Below are positions 25,350-33,945 of a stretch of DNA of 64,000 bases, piece by piece (positions within the stretch are counted from its first letter, which is position 1; each line of letters starts with the position of its first letter). The stretch is taken from contig NZ_JAJHIZ010000003.1 of NCBI RefSeq assembly GCF_021538615.1, forward strand, positions 4,464,001 to 4,528,000, written 5' to 3'. Both the position numbers and the translations under genes were made by a program. The notes beneath the pieces were generated by a model. It was not told the DNA's origin, did not search any database, and saw only the letters and a list, made by a program, of their open reading frames with translations. This DNA is from Niabella agricola (GTDB taxonomy: Bacteria > Bacteroidota > Bacteroidia > Chitinophagales > Chitinophagaceae).

Positions 25350-25968
25350 GGCACTGCCGGTTTTTTTGCATATATGCTGCTATATAACGTGCGCTGCTAT
25401 CCTGGCTTTGAGAAAGGGTATGAATGATCCTTTCCTGTTCGGCTGCGGTTTTATTCTGACTTAGTTTTTGTTTGGCCTGGATGTCCGTAGCCCGGATCTT
25501 AAATGCCACAATGCCCTGGCTCATTTTGAATTTGAAATCATTCGGAAGCTGATCGTACCGGACTTTGTAGGCCGCTTCATAATGGGCAACAGTCTGATCC
25601 AGTACCCGGAAGACTGCATCCTGTTCAGTAATGAGGCTGCCTTCGCCATACACATGAGCGGCCATATAATTCCAGGTAGGTACATTCAGTTCCTTTTCAT
25701 AATGAAAGGGGGAAATATAAGCATGCGGCTCCTGGAATAGTACCAGCACCTGCTCATTATTTTCGATGTGCTTCCATTGAGGATTCGCTTTAGCAAAATG
25801 CGAAACCAACACCAGCGCATCATCATCCTGCTCTACAAGAAAGGGCAAATGTGTGGCAACGGGCAATCCATCGGTACCGGCTGTAACAATAGTTCCGAAT
25901 GAAAACCGTTCTATAAAAGCGCGGATCTCATTGTTGTTGGTTATTCGATTGATCGAAGGAATATACAC
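25336..25968 (-). CDS. PaiB-like FMN-binding protein
   Basis: The GTG at 25968 is chosen because it yields the family N-terminus MYIPSIN; the longer frame from 26016 adds 16 residues not seen in homologs. The 210-residue split-barrel flavoprotein has FSFGTIVTAG, THLPFL, a LVSHFAKANPQWKH block, LVLFQEPHAYISPFHY and VPTWNYMAAHVYG. PaiB of Bacillus represses sporulation and degradative-enzyme genes; in other bacteria the role is unproven. It is followed with overlap by the JAMM-like lipoprotein. Confidence 0.93.
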   Translation of the reverse strand: MYIPSINRITNNNEIRAFIERFSFGTIVTAGTDGLPVATHLPFLVEQDDDALVLVSHFAKANPQWKHIENNEQVLVLFQEPHAYISPFHYEKELNVPTWNYMAAHVYGEGSLITEQDAVFRVLDQTVAHYEAAYKVRYDQLPNDFKFKMSQGIVAFKIRATDIQAKQKLSQNKTAAEQERIIHTLSQSQDSSARYIAAYMQKNRQCHDGL

Positions 25969-26148
25969 AGTCGTAAAAATTATTTGTTGATGAACCGATA
26001 ACAGGTGCCGGAACAAAGTTAAAGGCTTTCTTTGAATATGGATCGGTTATGCATCGGGTGCCGGATAAATGATTAATTTAGCAATGCATGGAGCGGCACA
26101 GGAAATGGTCTGTCGGGATTCTTATTTCAAACGGCTTAATGATTTATT

Positions 26149-26850
26149 ATGGAGCGTCAACATTTTTTAGAACTACATTATATTAACCGGAGCGGCTGGC
26201 TGCGCGCTGCGGTACTCGGAGCCAATGACGGCATCCTGTCGACATCGAGTCTTGTGATTGGTATTGCAGCGGCAACGGAGCTGCGTAACCCGATTGTGCT
26301 GGCAGCGCTGGCGGGTATTGTAGCGGGAGCATTTTCCATGGCGGCGGGAGAATATGTGTCAGTAAGCTCCCAGTCGGATATTGAAACAGCCGATCTGAAA
26401 AGAGAAGAAGAAGAACTAGCCACCATGCCGGAGGTGGAATTAAAAGAGCTGGCGAAAATATATGAGCGCCGCGGACTGGCTCCGGAACTGGCCATGGAAG
26501 TAGCCCAGGCGCTTACTGCGCATAATGCCCTGGAGGCGCATGCCAAGGATGAACTGGGCATTAATGAAATAACCCAGGCCCGGCCTTTCCAGGCGGCCAT
26601 GGCATCCGGCGCGTCCTTTATTGCAGGCGGCTTGCTGCCCCTGCTGGTAGCCATTTTCGCTCCGGTTAAATATATGGTGGTTAGCGAATATGTTTGCGCC
26701 ATCCTATTCCTGGCTCTTGCAGGGATGGTGGCCGCCCGTGCCGGCGGGTCCAGCGTCATAAAAGGGATCCTGAGGGTCTGTTTCTGGGGTACGGTAGCGA
26801 TGGGCGCAACCGCGTTGGTGGGTTATTTGTTTGGAGTGCAGACGGGATAG
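26149..26850 (+). CDS. VIT1/CCC1 family metal (Fe2+/Mn2+) transporter
   Basis: The 233-residue membrane protein starts RSGWLRAAVLGANDGILST, the first helix signature of VIT proteins, followed by AGAFSMAAGEYVSVSSQ in helix two. A cytosolic helical domain (residues about 80-145, rich in Glu) would bind metal as in plant VIT1. Three further membrane helices close the protein. The family moves ferrous iron or manganese out of the cytoplasm in exchange for protons, here probably a detoxification exporter. It is a single gene. Confidence 0.92.
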   Translation: MERQHFLELHYINRSGWLRAAVLGANDGILSTSSLVIGIAAATELRNPIVLAALAGIVAGAFSMAAGEYVSVSSQSDIETADLKREEEELATMPEVELKELAKIYERRGLAPELAMEVAQALTAHNALEAHAKDELGINEITQARPFQAAMASGASFIAGGLLPLLVAIFAPVKYMVVSEYVCAILFLALAGMVAARAGGSSVIKGILRVCFWGTVAMGATALVGYLFGVQTG

Positions 26851-26856
26851 GAGGAA

Positions 26857-26886
26857 GGTTTAACGTTCAAAGTTCAACGTTTCAGG
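26857..26886. repeat. Intergenic GTTTAACGTTCAAAGTTCAACG repeat
   Basis: A short stretch of degenerate TTCAACGTT units right after the VIT stop codon. The same kind of string occurs at 18066-18148 and, inverted, at 38090-38120. The rest of the 277-bp gap up to the next gene holds an AATATTTCACATT string (26993) and the promoter at 27091. Confidence 0.4.
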
Positions 26887-27090
26887 TCGGATCTTGCGTT
26901 TCGCTCGGTGCTGGCGTTTAATTTCCGGGCTCTACAATATCCTGGATCGGAGGACAGACCATAAAGCAGCAACGACACCTCTACTTTCTCATTTAATATT
27001 TCACATTCCATATTTAAGTTCACCTCAGTGGGTCGGGTTAATCTTTTCTTAATTCGGCTTTGAAGGATCAAATTAAGAAACGCCTCGGTT

Positions 27091-27098
27091 TATTTTTG
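27091..27098 (+). promoter_or_regulatory. -7 promoter element
   Basis: TATTTTTG is an exact TAnnTTTG match 29 bp before the ATG at 27128. Confidence 0.5.
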
Positions 27099-27127
27099 CT
27101 TATAATTAAAACGAGCAACCGCCGTCT

Positions 27128-27619
27128 ATGAAAAAATTAACGCTTTTCCTGTTGTGGATGTTTTGTTCTACTGCATTGTTTTCACAGGTATATAAACTGG
27201 AGACGGTGTTTTCTAACAGGGGACGCAGTGCTTACCTTTCTTACTGGAAACCGCTTGAGGGCGGGGTAAACCGGGAAAAAAAGGATACGTTTTCGCTTTG
27301 GGGATATCACCTGTATCACGACAACTGGGCCACCGGTGCTTATGAAGTGGAATATTTTAAAGGAAGCGCCGCAGAGATGTATAGCCTGTTGCAGGAAATT
27401 GCGGCGTTCTCCGAAAAATACAGCCATGAGGATAAAGTGATCACCGAGATTAAAGGCATGCGTGTTAAAACTGTCAACCAGTTAGGATTCAAGTATACAC
27501 TGGTATTTGATAAAGAACATAAGGTTGCATGTACGTTTACTCAAAAGCAATGGAAGGCCATCCTGGATACCTTTGAATCTTATTGCAAAACCAATCAGAT
27601 CAGTTACGGCAGCAGGTAA
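27128..27619 (+). CDS. Small secreted protein of unknown function
   Basis: The 163-residue product has a clear signal peptide (MKKLTLFLLWMFCSTALFSQ) and a mature domain of about 143 residues with mixed alpha/beta pattern, many aromatic residues (YLSYWKPL, GYHLYHDNWATGAYEVEYF) and a Lys-rich C-terminal helix. I recognise no family or catalytic motif. Its stop codon is only 3 bp from that of the convergent aminotransferase. Confidence 0.75.
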   Translation: MKKLTLFLLWMFCSTALFSQVYKLETVFSNRGRSAYLSYWKPLEGGVNREKKDTFSLWGYHLYHDNWATGAYEVEYFKGSAAEMYSLLQEIAAFSEKYSHEDKVITEIKGMRVKTVNQLGFKYTLVFDKEHKVACTFTQKQWKAILDTFESYCKTNQISYGSR

Positions 27620-27622
27620 TAT

Positions 27623-28768
27623 TTATAAACCGCAGAGGATTTCCGTGGCGGCGTACAGGATATCGTCACTTTTTGCAAAGCTCAATCGTACCTGTTTTAT
27701 TCCCGGAGCTTTCCGGTAAAAGGCGCTTAACGGAATAGCCGCTACTTTATGCTCGATAGCCAGCCAGCGGGCAAAAGCTACATCATCCATATCACTGATG
27801 GCGCTATAATCGAATAGCTGGAAGTAGGTGCCTTTTGATACGGCATTGAGCCGAAACCGGGAAGGTTGCATCCTGCTTATCAGCAGATCTCTTTTGGCCT
27901 GCAGCATTACAGAGGCAGGATCCTGGTCGGGCAGTAAAAGATATTTTGCCAGGGCGTACTGGGCCGGTGTATTGACGCTGAAGCTGAGGTACTGATGGAT
28001 CGATCGAAACGCTTCGGTGAGTACCGGTGCCGCAATAACAAACCCCACCTTCCAGCCGGTAATATGATACATTTTGCCGAAGGAATACACAGACAGTAGT
28101 TTACCTTCCAGGCCTCTTTGAAGAAACCCCGGCAGGTGTTGCAGGCCGTCGTATACAATCGTATCATAAACCTCATCCGATATGACATAGATTTCCCGGC
28201 CGCCAATGATCGAAGCCAGCTGGGCCCAGTCTGCCTGCGTCCATACCCTGCCGGTAGGATTATGTGGCGTGTTGATGATGATGGCCCTTGTTTGAGCCGT
28301 AATGGCATCGCTGATCTGCTGCCAGTCGATTTCAAAATTTTTCTGTGCATTAAGCCGGATACAAACCGGAATGCCGCCATTGATCTCGATGGCAGGTACA
28401 TAACAATCAAAGGCTGGTTCCAGGTAAATAACTTCATCGCCTTTATTCAGCACGGTTGCCAGTGCGGTAAATATACCGTAAGTAGCGCCAGGGGTAATGG
28501 TCACTGTATCCGGGTTGCAGCAGGAATTCCGGTACCGGTTGTTAAAAACAGTGGCAATGTTTTCCCGCAGTTCCATCAGGCCGGGCATCGGGGCATACTG
28601 GTTGAACCCTTCGGTAGTGGCTTCTTTCAGCAGGTCACTCAATGCCGGGTATACCGGGAAATCGGGCAGGCCCTGCGAAAGATTATAGGCGTTTTCTTTC
28701 CGGGCAAGGGAAGACATGGTCGTAAAAATATTAAGTGCTGCAGCTGTATGTTTGGGGATGATTGCCAT
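27623..28768 (-). CDS. PLP-dependent aminotransferase (methionine/kynurenine type)
   Basis: The 381-residue class I/II aminotransferase shows NLSQGLPDF near the N-terminus, ITPGATYGIF, the NTPHNPTGRVW block, ISDEVYD and the PLP-lysine block SFGKMYHITGWKVG. The NLSQG-P-F start and length match methionine aminotransferase (YbdL-like) and kynurenine aminotransferase, which use aromatic or sulphur amino acids. In Bacteroidota the role is likely methionine salvage. It is the second gene of a unit with the HD hydrolase, 24 bp downstream. Confidence 0.93.
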   Translation of the reverse strand: MAIIPKHTAAALNIFTTMSSLARKENAYNLSQGLPDFPVYPALSDLLKEATTEGFNQYAPMPGLMELRENIATVFNNRYRNSCCNPDTVTITPGATYGIFTALATVLNKGDEVIYLEPAFDCYVPAIEINGGIPVCIRLNAQKNFEIDWQQISDAITAQTRAIIINTPHNPTGRVWTQADWAQLASIIGGREIYVISDEVYDTIVYDGLQHLPGFLQRGLEGKLLSVYSFGKMYHITGWKVGFVIAAPVLTEAFRSIHQYLSFSVNTPAQYALAKYLLLPDQDPASVMLQAKRDLLISRMQPSRFRLNAVSKGTYFQLFDYSAISDMDDVAFARWLAIEHKVAAIPLSAFYRKAPGIKQVRLSFAKSDDILYAATEILCGL

Positions 28769-28792
28769 GTGCTTGGTTTAACAGGGTCTTGA

Positions 28793-29449
28793 TTAGTTTA
28801 ATCCGTTCCATTCCCGGTAAAATTGTTCCACAAAGGTTTCCATGAACCGGTGCCGGTCTTCTGCCATTTTTTTACCCGCTTTCGTGTTCATTTTATCCTT
28901 TAGTAAAAACAACTTTTCATAAAAATGATTGATAGTGGGCGCTTCATTGGTTTTGTATTGCTCCCTGGTGGCATATTGTACTGGTTTGATTGCAGGATCG
29001 TACAATTTCCGGTTCTTAAAGCCTCCATAGTTAAAAGCACGGGCAATGCCGATGGCGCCCAGTGCATCCAGCCGGTCAGCATCCTGTACAATATCCAGTT
29101 CAATGGTCCGGTAGCTTTCCGTGTCATAACTTCCTTTAAAGGATATATGCCGGATGATGTTTTCCACCGAGATGATAACGGGTTCGGCCACCTGTTCCCT
29201 TTCCAGGAACTCCCGGGCGATGCGCGGGCCCAGGCTTTCATCCCCATTGTGAAATTTGGCGTCTGCAATATCATGCAATAAGGCCCCCAGCTCTACGGTA
29301 AGCAGGTCGGCCTTTTCCTGCATGGCAATCTGTTTTGCGGTTTTCCAAACGCGCTCTACATGAAACCAGTCGTGCCCGGCTTCCGCTCCCTGCAATTGCT
29401 GCTGAACAAAATGAATGGTTTTTTCAATAATATCGTTGTGCATCGTCAT
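28793..29449 (-). CDS. HD-domain phosphohydrolase (YedJ-like)
   Basis: The 218-residue protein (start at ATG 29449; 29443 is also possible) has the HD metal-binding set: GHDWFHVERVW, LLHDIADAKFH and VQDADRLDALG, with an IGIARAFNYGG segment typical of the YedJ group. Such enzymes hydrolyse phosphate from nucleotides or related small molecules. It lies upstream of the aminotransferase in a two-gene unit. Confidence 0.93.
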   Translation of the reverse strand: MTMHNDIIEKTIHFVQQQLQGAEAGHDWFHVERVWKTAKQIAMQEKADLLTVELGALLHDIADAKFHNGDESLGPRIAREFLEREQVAEPVIISVENIIRHISFKGSYDTESYRTIELDIVQDADRLDALGAIGIARAFNYGGFKNRKLYDPAIKPVQYATREQYKTNEAPTINHFYEKLFLLKDKMNTKAGKKMAEDRHRFMETFVEQFYREWNGLN

Positions 29450-29791
29450 GTTAATAAGGATTCCGGAACAAAGATATTTATTTCGGAATAAGACCGTGCA
29501 GGGCCGGAGCATCTTAATTGCTTCATTGAAATAATTGAGGATAACTTTCCCTGATGATGGCTCTGATTTCTACGTGTATTTTTGCTTGTTCTTTTAAAGG
29601 AACTATCCGGTTCTGCCCTTGATTTGGTAAATTACAGGGGCTAACATCTTTATGGGAAGAGGGGTTATTGCAGGCCTATTATTAGGGCGGGTGAACAAAT
29701 TACAGCTGTTTCCCGTTGTAATTTAAGGCAGCTGTGTTAATTTTACTCCTTGCTGGTTATTGGTATACAAACGCAAATACAGGATTACAAA
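29450..29791 (+). promoter_or_regulatory. Divergent control region with an exact -7 element and two alternative hairpins
   Basis: The 342-bp gap between the HD and deacylase genes holds no gene. A TATTTTTG at 29577-29584 matches TAnnTTTG exactly, about 200 bp ahead of the deacylase. Further on, AATTACA (29698-29704) pairs with TGTAATT (29717-29723), and ACAGCTG (29702-29708) pairs with CAGCTGT (29729-29735). The two stems share bases, so only one can form. Confidence 0.35.
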
Positions 29792-30982
29792 ATGGAGCTA
29801 AAACAAAAGGTTAAGGCTGCGGCTGCGGCTCTCAAAGAGGAAGTGACCGGTTATCGGAGGCATCTGCACCAGCATCCGGAACTTTCTTTTAAAGAATTCC
29901 GTACTTCAGCATTTATAAAAGAAGCGCTGGATGAAATGGGCATTACCTGGGAGCCCATTGCAGGAACCGGTGTTCTTGCGGTCATAAAGGGGGGCGGAAC
30001 TTCTGACAAGGTTATCGCGTTGCGGGCAGATATCGACGCGTTGCCCATTACCGAGGCCAACGCCGTTGACTACCGTTCCGTGAATGAAGGAGTGATGCAT
30101 GCTTGCGGGCATGATGCGCACACGGCATCGCTGCTGGGCGTGGCTCGGATTCTGGAATCGATGAAGGCCGATTTTTCAGGAACGGTTAAGCTGATTTTTC
30201 AGCCGGGGGAAGAAGTGTTGCCGGGTGGAGCGAAACAGGTGATTAAAGATGGTGGCTTAACCGATCCGCAGGTGGATGTGGTGCTGGGGCAACATGTCAT
30301 GCCGGCGATCCCTGCGGGGAAGATCGGTTTGCGTACCGGTTTGTTTATGGCTTCTATGGATGAAATAAAAATAGAAGTATACGGAAAGGGCGGCCATGGT
30401 GCAGAGCCACATAAAGGCGTTGATCCGGTGATGATCACCTGTTCGCTATTACAGGCATTGCAGCAGGTGGTCAGCCGCAATGCACCTCCGTTAATGCCAA
30501 CCGTGCTCTCTTTTGGGAAATTGAAGGCTGATGGGGCGATCAATATCATTCCGGATATGGTGCTCATTGAAGGAACATTCCGCACGCTCGATGAATCGTG
30601 GCGTGAGCAGGCACATCGCCGTATAAAAGAGTTGGCTCATACACTGGTTACAGGCATGGGCGGCCGCTGCGAGATCGAGATCCGGAAGGGATATCCCCAC
30701 CTGAAAAATGACGAAGGGCTGGGAGCACAGATGCGGGCTTTCTTTGAGGAATACGCAGGCCGGGAGCAGCTCCTTCACCAGGATATCTGGATGGCCTCAG
30801 AGGATTTTGCTTATTATAGCCAGGAGTTACCTTCTTTTTTCTATCTGCTGGGGGTAGGTAATGAAGCGCGTGAAATCCGGTCGGCATTGCATACGCCTAC
30901 ATTTAATATTGATGAGGATGCCCTGGAACTGGGAATGGGACTAATGGCCTATACCGCGCTCCGGTGGCTGCAAAATGCTTAG
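29792..30982 (+). CDS. M20-family amidohydrolase (N-acyl amino acid deacylase)
   Basis: The ATG at 29792 gives 396 residues, the usual length. Metal-ligand motifs are present: MHACGHDAHTASLLG (Cys, His and His), the catalytic QPGEEVLPGGAK, and GQHVMPAIPAGKIG, with the inserted dimerisation domain starting at KIEVYGKGGHGAEPHKGVDPV. These match the M20D group (N-acetyldiaminopimelate deacetylase, hippurate hydrolase and IAA-amino-acid hydrolase types). The exact acyl substrate cannot be told. Its stop codon overlaps that of the convergent GNAT. Confidence 0.93.
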   Translation: MELKQKVKAAAAALKEEVTGYRRHLHQHPELSFKEFRTSAFIKEALDEMGITWEPIAGTGVLAVIKGGGTSDKVIALRADIDALPITEANAVDYRSVNEGVMHACGHDAHTASLLGVARILESMKADFSGTVKLIFQPGEEVLPGGAKQVIKDGGLTDPQVDVVLGQHVMPAIPAGKIGLRTGLFMASMDEIKIEVYGKGGHGAEPHKGVDPVMITCSLLQALQQVVSRNAPPLMPTVLSFGKLKADGAINIIPDMVLIEGTFRTLDESWREQAHRRIKELAHTLVTGMGGRCEIEIRKGYPHLKNDEGLGAQMRAFFEEYAGREQLLHQDIWMASEDFAYYSQELPSFFYLLGVGNEAREIRSALHTPTFNIDEDALELGMGLMAYTALRWLQNA

Positions 30983-31539
30983 AACGGCTCATCCAGCAAT
31001 AGTCCCATAAGAATATTGTCTGTAAACCGGCCGTCCGGTTCTTTTATATAGTATAGTTGCCGCCCGGCTTCCCGGAATCCCATTTTCTGATAAAGTGCAA
31101 TAGCCTTTTCATTGGTGGCGTGTACATGCAACCAGATATGTTTGAGAGTGCGTTTTTGCCGGGCCCAGCTTATGGCCGTTTGGATCAGGGAGGTTCCGAG
31201 ACCAACAGATTGCCATTGGTTCCGGATGGCAATCCCCAGCAGGGCATTATGACGGATCTTGCTGCGCGCCTCTCCGCGCAACTGAAGGTTCCCGATGATT
31301 TGATGATTGTATTCGGCGACCAATAACAGGCTGTTGTCGCTTTCGTTCAGCGAACGGATCCAGGCCCGTTCCTGAGGCCTGGTAAAATTAAATTCATTAA
31401 TGGTGGTAATAAGGTAAGGGCTTTCCTGCAGATAACGCCAGCCTGCCTCCAGCAATCCTTCCGCATCTGTTTTTACTGCGGCTCTTATGGTAACGGTAAT
31501 TTTGTTCTTTAGTGTTACAATAACCGGATCGATTTTCAT
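30979..31539 (-). CDS. GNAT family N-acetyltransferase
   Basis: The ATG at 31539 gives 186 residues (the longer frame from 31572 adds an unlike leader). The acetyl-CoA fold shows in IGNLQLRGEARSKIRH, the A-motif LGIAIRNQWQSVGLGTSLI (Q-x-x-G-x-G variant) and LHVHATNEKAIALYQKMGFREAG. The target is unknown. The stop overlaps the deacylase stop by 3 bp on the opposite strand. Confidence 0.93.
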   Translation of the reverse strand: MKIDPVIVTLKNKITVTIRAAVKTDAEGLLEAGWRYLQESPYLITTINEFNFTRPQERAWIRSLNESDNSLLLVAEYNHQIIGNLQLRGEARSKIRHNALLGIAIRNQWQSVGLGTSLIQTAISWARQKRTLKHIWLHVHATNEKAIALYQKMGFREAGRQLYYIKEPDGRFTDNILMGLLLDEPF

Positions 31540-31585
31540 ACTCAAAATTAACGAGAGCCGGGGTATGATCATTCATTTAATATGA

Positions 31586-31593
31586 TACATTTG
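31586..31593 (+). promoter_or_regulatory. -7 promoter element, possibly leaderless transcript
   Basis: TACATTTG matches TAnnTTTG exactly and ends 5 bp before ATG 31599. If the start site is at the usual distance, the mRNA would begin at or next to the A of ATG. Confidence 0.5.
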
Positions 31594-31598
31594 TTTTT

Positions 31599-32696
31599 AT
31601 GAATTGGCTGATATGGACACGTAAACACAGGACCTGGGTGCTGCTGGGCGCAGCGGCGCTTTTGATTAAGCTGGTTTCACTGTTTCCTGCTTTGGTGGAA
31701 ACCTGGTACACCCGCGGCTTTTATATCCTTGTTTCAAAGGCGCTGCGGTTTCTGTTTGGGTGGATTCCTTTTAGTATCGGAGATATCCTTTATGCGGTTC
31801 TGATCTTTTTTTTGATATACCGCGGCCTTCGTGGTCTTGCCTGGCTTTTCCGCGGGCGCAAAAAAGATGTCGGATGGAGTGCCGGTTTCCGGAAGCTAGG
31901 CCTTGCGCTGTTGCTGCTTTATGTGATTTTTTATGCTGCCTGGGGCCTCAATTACAGCCGGCAGGGGATTGCCGTTCAGTTTGGTCTTCCGGATAAAAAG
32001 CCGACCACACAGGATCTGGATACCCTGGTGTGGCTGCTGCATAACCGCATCAATCATGATGTAACCTTGTTGCGGGTACAGGACCGGGATTCGCTTGCCA
32101 ACCAGGCTTATCTTTTTAATCAGGCAGAGCAAGCCTACCAGCTTACCCGGAAAAAATACCCTTTTTTAGACAGCCGGCCGGTGTCGGTAAAGGCCTCGCT
32201 TTTTGGCCGGCTCATGAATTATACGGGCGTTCAGGGGTATTATAACCCATTTTCAGGAGAAGCACAGGTGAATACAACCATACCTTCCTTCCTCCTGCCT
32301 TCAGTGGTGACGCATGAAATCGGCCACCAGGCCGGTTATGGAATGGAAAGCGAGGCCAATTTCCTGAGTTTTTTAGCCAGCAGGCAACATCCTTCGATCC
32401 ATTTTCAGTATGCCACCGATTTTGTAATGTATGCTTATGCACAAAGTATGCTATACATGGCCGATTCTTTAAAGATGAAACAATATGACAGCACCCTTCA
32501 CCCGCAGGTGCAGCGGGATATGGCCGAGTACCGGGCGTTTTACGAAAAATACCAGGGCCGGGTAGAAACCATGATCAGCTGGTTGTATGCCAATTATCTG
32601 AAGATCAACAACCAGCCCGCAGGGAAATATGCGTACGATGAAGTGGTGATCTGGCTTATAGGCTGGTACAAGAAGTATGGAAAGACCGCTATATGA
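31599..32696 (+). CDS. DUF3810 membrane-anchored zinc-protease-like protein
   Basis: The 365-residue protein has three N-terminal membrane segments (residues about 12-30, 55-75, 100-120) and a periplasmic domain with THEIGHQAGYGMESEANFL. His239, Glu240 and His243 form an HExxH zinc site and a Glu follows in ESEANF. The NYTGVQGYYNPFSGEAQVN and FVMYAYAQSMLYMA blocks are typical of DUF3810. It is likely a membrane metallopeptidase of unknown target. It has its own promoter and is divergent from the GNAT. Confidence 0.93.
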   Translation: MNWLIWTRKHRTWVLLGAAALLIKLVSLFPALVETWYTRGFYILVSKALRFLFGWIPFSIGDILYAVLIFFLIYRGLRGLAWLFRGRKKDVGWSAGFRKLGLALLLLYVIFYAAWGLNYSRQGIAVQFGLPDKKPTTQDLDTLVWLLHNRINHDVTLLRVQDRDSLANQAYLFNQAEQAYQLTRKKYPFLDSRPVSVKASLFGRLMNYTGVQGYYNPFSGEAQVNTTIPSFLLPSVVTHEIGHQAGYGMESEANFLSFLASRQHPSIHFQYATDFVMYAYAQSMLYMADSLKMKQYDSTLHPQVQRDMAEYRAFYEKYQGRVETMISWLYANYLKINNQPAGKYAYDEVVIWLIGWYKKYGKTAI

Positions 32697-32833
32697 TAAA
32701 CCGGAATTTTATATGGGTTTGAAGCCGGGAGCGGGAAAACGCGTATACCATCCTATAAAACCCTGAACCGCTTCGTAATTCTAAAATTTCGCAAAGATTT
32801 TCAGTCCTTCTTTGATTCCGTATCCCGTTTCTT

Positions 32834-32841
32834 TAAATTTG
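32834..32841 (+). promoter_or_regulatory. -7 promoter element for the second GNAT
   Basis: TAAATTTG is an exact TAnnTTTG match, 16 bp ahead of ATG 32858. Confidence 0.5.
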
Positions 32842-32857
32842 GTAAAATTTCAGATCA

Positions 32858-33379
32858 ATGGACGTATTGATTCGGGAAGAGCACAGTGCAGATATAACGG
32901 CCATTTCCGAGGTAAACGAAGAGGCTTTTGGAAGGGCAGACGAAGCGAACCTGGTAGACCTTCTCAGAAACGGCGGTGCTTTTGTTCCGGAACTTTCGCT
33001 GGTAGCGGAAATTGACGGCGTGATTGTAGGGCACGTGCTTTTTACCAAAATAAAGATTATTGACAGTTTCAATCATCACTTTGAAAGTCTGGCGCTGGCG
33101 CCGATAGCGGTCCGCAGCTCCTTTCAGCGGCAGGGTATCGGTGCAGCCCTGATAAAGGCCGGATTGAATAAGGCCCGGGAAATCGGCTATCTTTCTGTAA
33201 TTGTGCTGGGACATGAAACCTACTACCCGAAATTTGGTTTTCAACCGGCTTCACGCTGGAATATTCAGGCTCCGTTTGATGTACCGGATGAGGCCTTTAT
33301 GGCCGTGGAACTGGTGGAATGCGGTTTGAAAAAAGTATCGGGTATTGTGGTGTATGCAAAAGAATTCGAAGCCGTTTAA
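32858..33379 (+). CDS. GNAT family N-acetyltransferase (COG3153-like)
   Basis: The 173-residue protein starts IREEHSADITAISEVNEEAFGR, has the hallmark LAPIAVRSSFQRQGIGAALIKAGL acetyl-CoA loop and the HETYYPKFGFQPAS block of the YhbS-like group. Predicted cytoplasmic acetyltransferase, substrate unknown. It precedes the nucleotidase by 50 bp in the same direction. Confidence 0.94.
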   Translation: MDVLIREEHSADITAISEVNEEAFGRADEANLVDLLRNGGAFVPELSLVAEIDGVIVGHVLFTKIKIIDSFNHHFESLALAPIAVRSSFQRQGIGAALIKAGLNKAREIGYLSVIVLGHETYYPKFGFQPASRWNIQAPFDVPDEAFMAVELVECGLKKVSGIVVYAKEFEAV

Positions 33380-33429
33380 ACCCCTAAAGAATGACCTTGT
33401 AAGACGGTGCTTCATGGGAAAATATTTAT

Positions 33430-33945
33430 ATGAAACGTTTGATTATCGATATGGACGGAGTACTGGCCGATGTGTACAGCCAGTTCCGGAAATATGAGCG
33501 GTTAGACCTGGGCATCGAGCAGGAAGAGGCGGCCCTTATTGGCAAAACAGAACGGGAGGCATTTAAAAATGTAAGGACGTATGTCAATTCACCGGGATTT
33601 TTCCTGGAAGCCCCGTTGATGTCGGGCTGTGTGGAAGTAGTACAGCAATTAAACCAGCAATACGATCTGTATATTGTTTCTGCCGCTATGGAATTCCCCC
33701 TCAGCCTGTATGAAAAATATCAATGGCTGCAACAGCATTTTCCGTTTTTGATCTGGGAGCAACTGGTACTTTGTGGTTCCAAGAAAATTGTTCAAGGTGA
33801 TATCATGCTGGATGATCATTTTAAAAACCTGGATCATTTTAACGGGAAGACCCTGTTGTTTTCTCAACCCCATAATATGAAAAAGGATCCCGGAAAACAT
33901 CAGCGCGTAGCAAACTGGCAGGAAGTACAACTGGTCTTACTATAA
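33430..33945 (+). CDS. 5'(3')-deoxyribonucleotidase, HAD superfamily
   Basis: The 171-residue protein carries the HAD nucleophile motif DMDGVLAD at residues 7-14, a YIVSAAMEFP motif II and ILEDDH-type motif IV here as IMLDDHFKNL. The NT5C family dephosphorylates deoxynucleoside monophosphates and helps to hold dNTP pools. Length is normal. It overlaps the convergent cinA end by 6 bp. Confidence 0.92.
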   Translation: MKRLIIDMDGVLADVYSQFRKYERLDLGIEQEEAALIGKTEREAFKNVRTYVNSPGFFLEAPLMSGCVEVVQQLNQQYDLYIVSAAMEFPLSLYEKYQWLQQHFPFLIWEQLVLCGSKKIVQGDIMLDDHFKNLDHFNGKTLLFSQPHNMKKDPGKHQRVANWQEVQLVLL

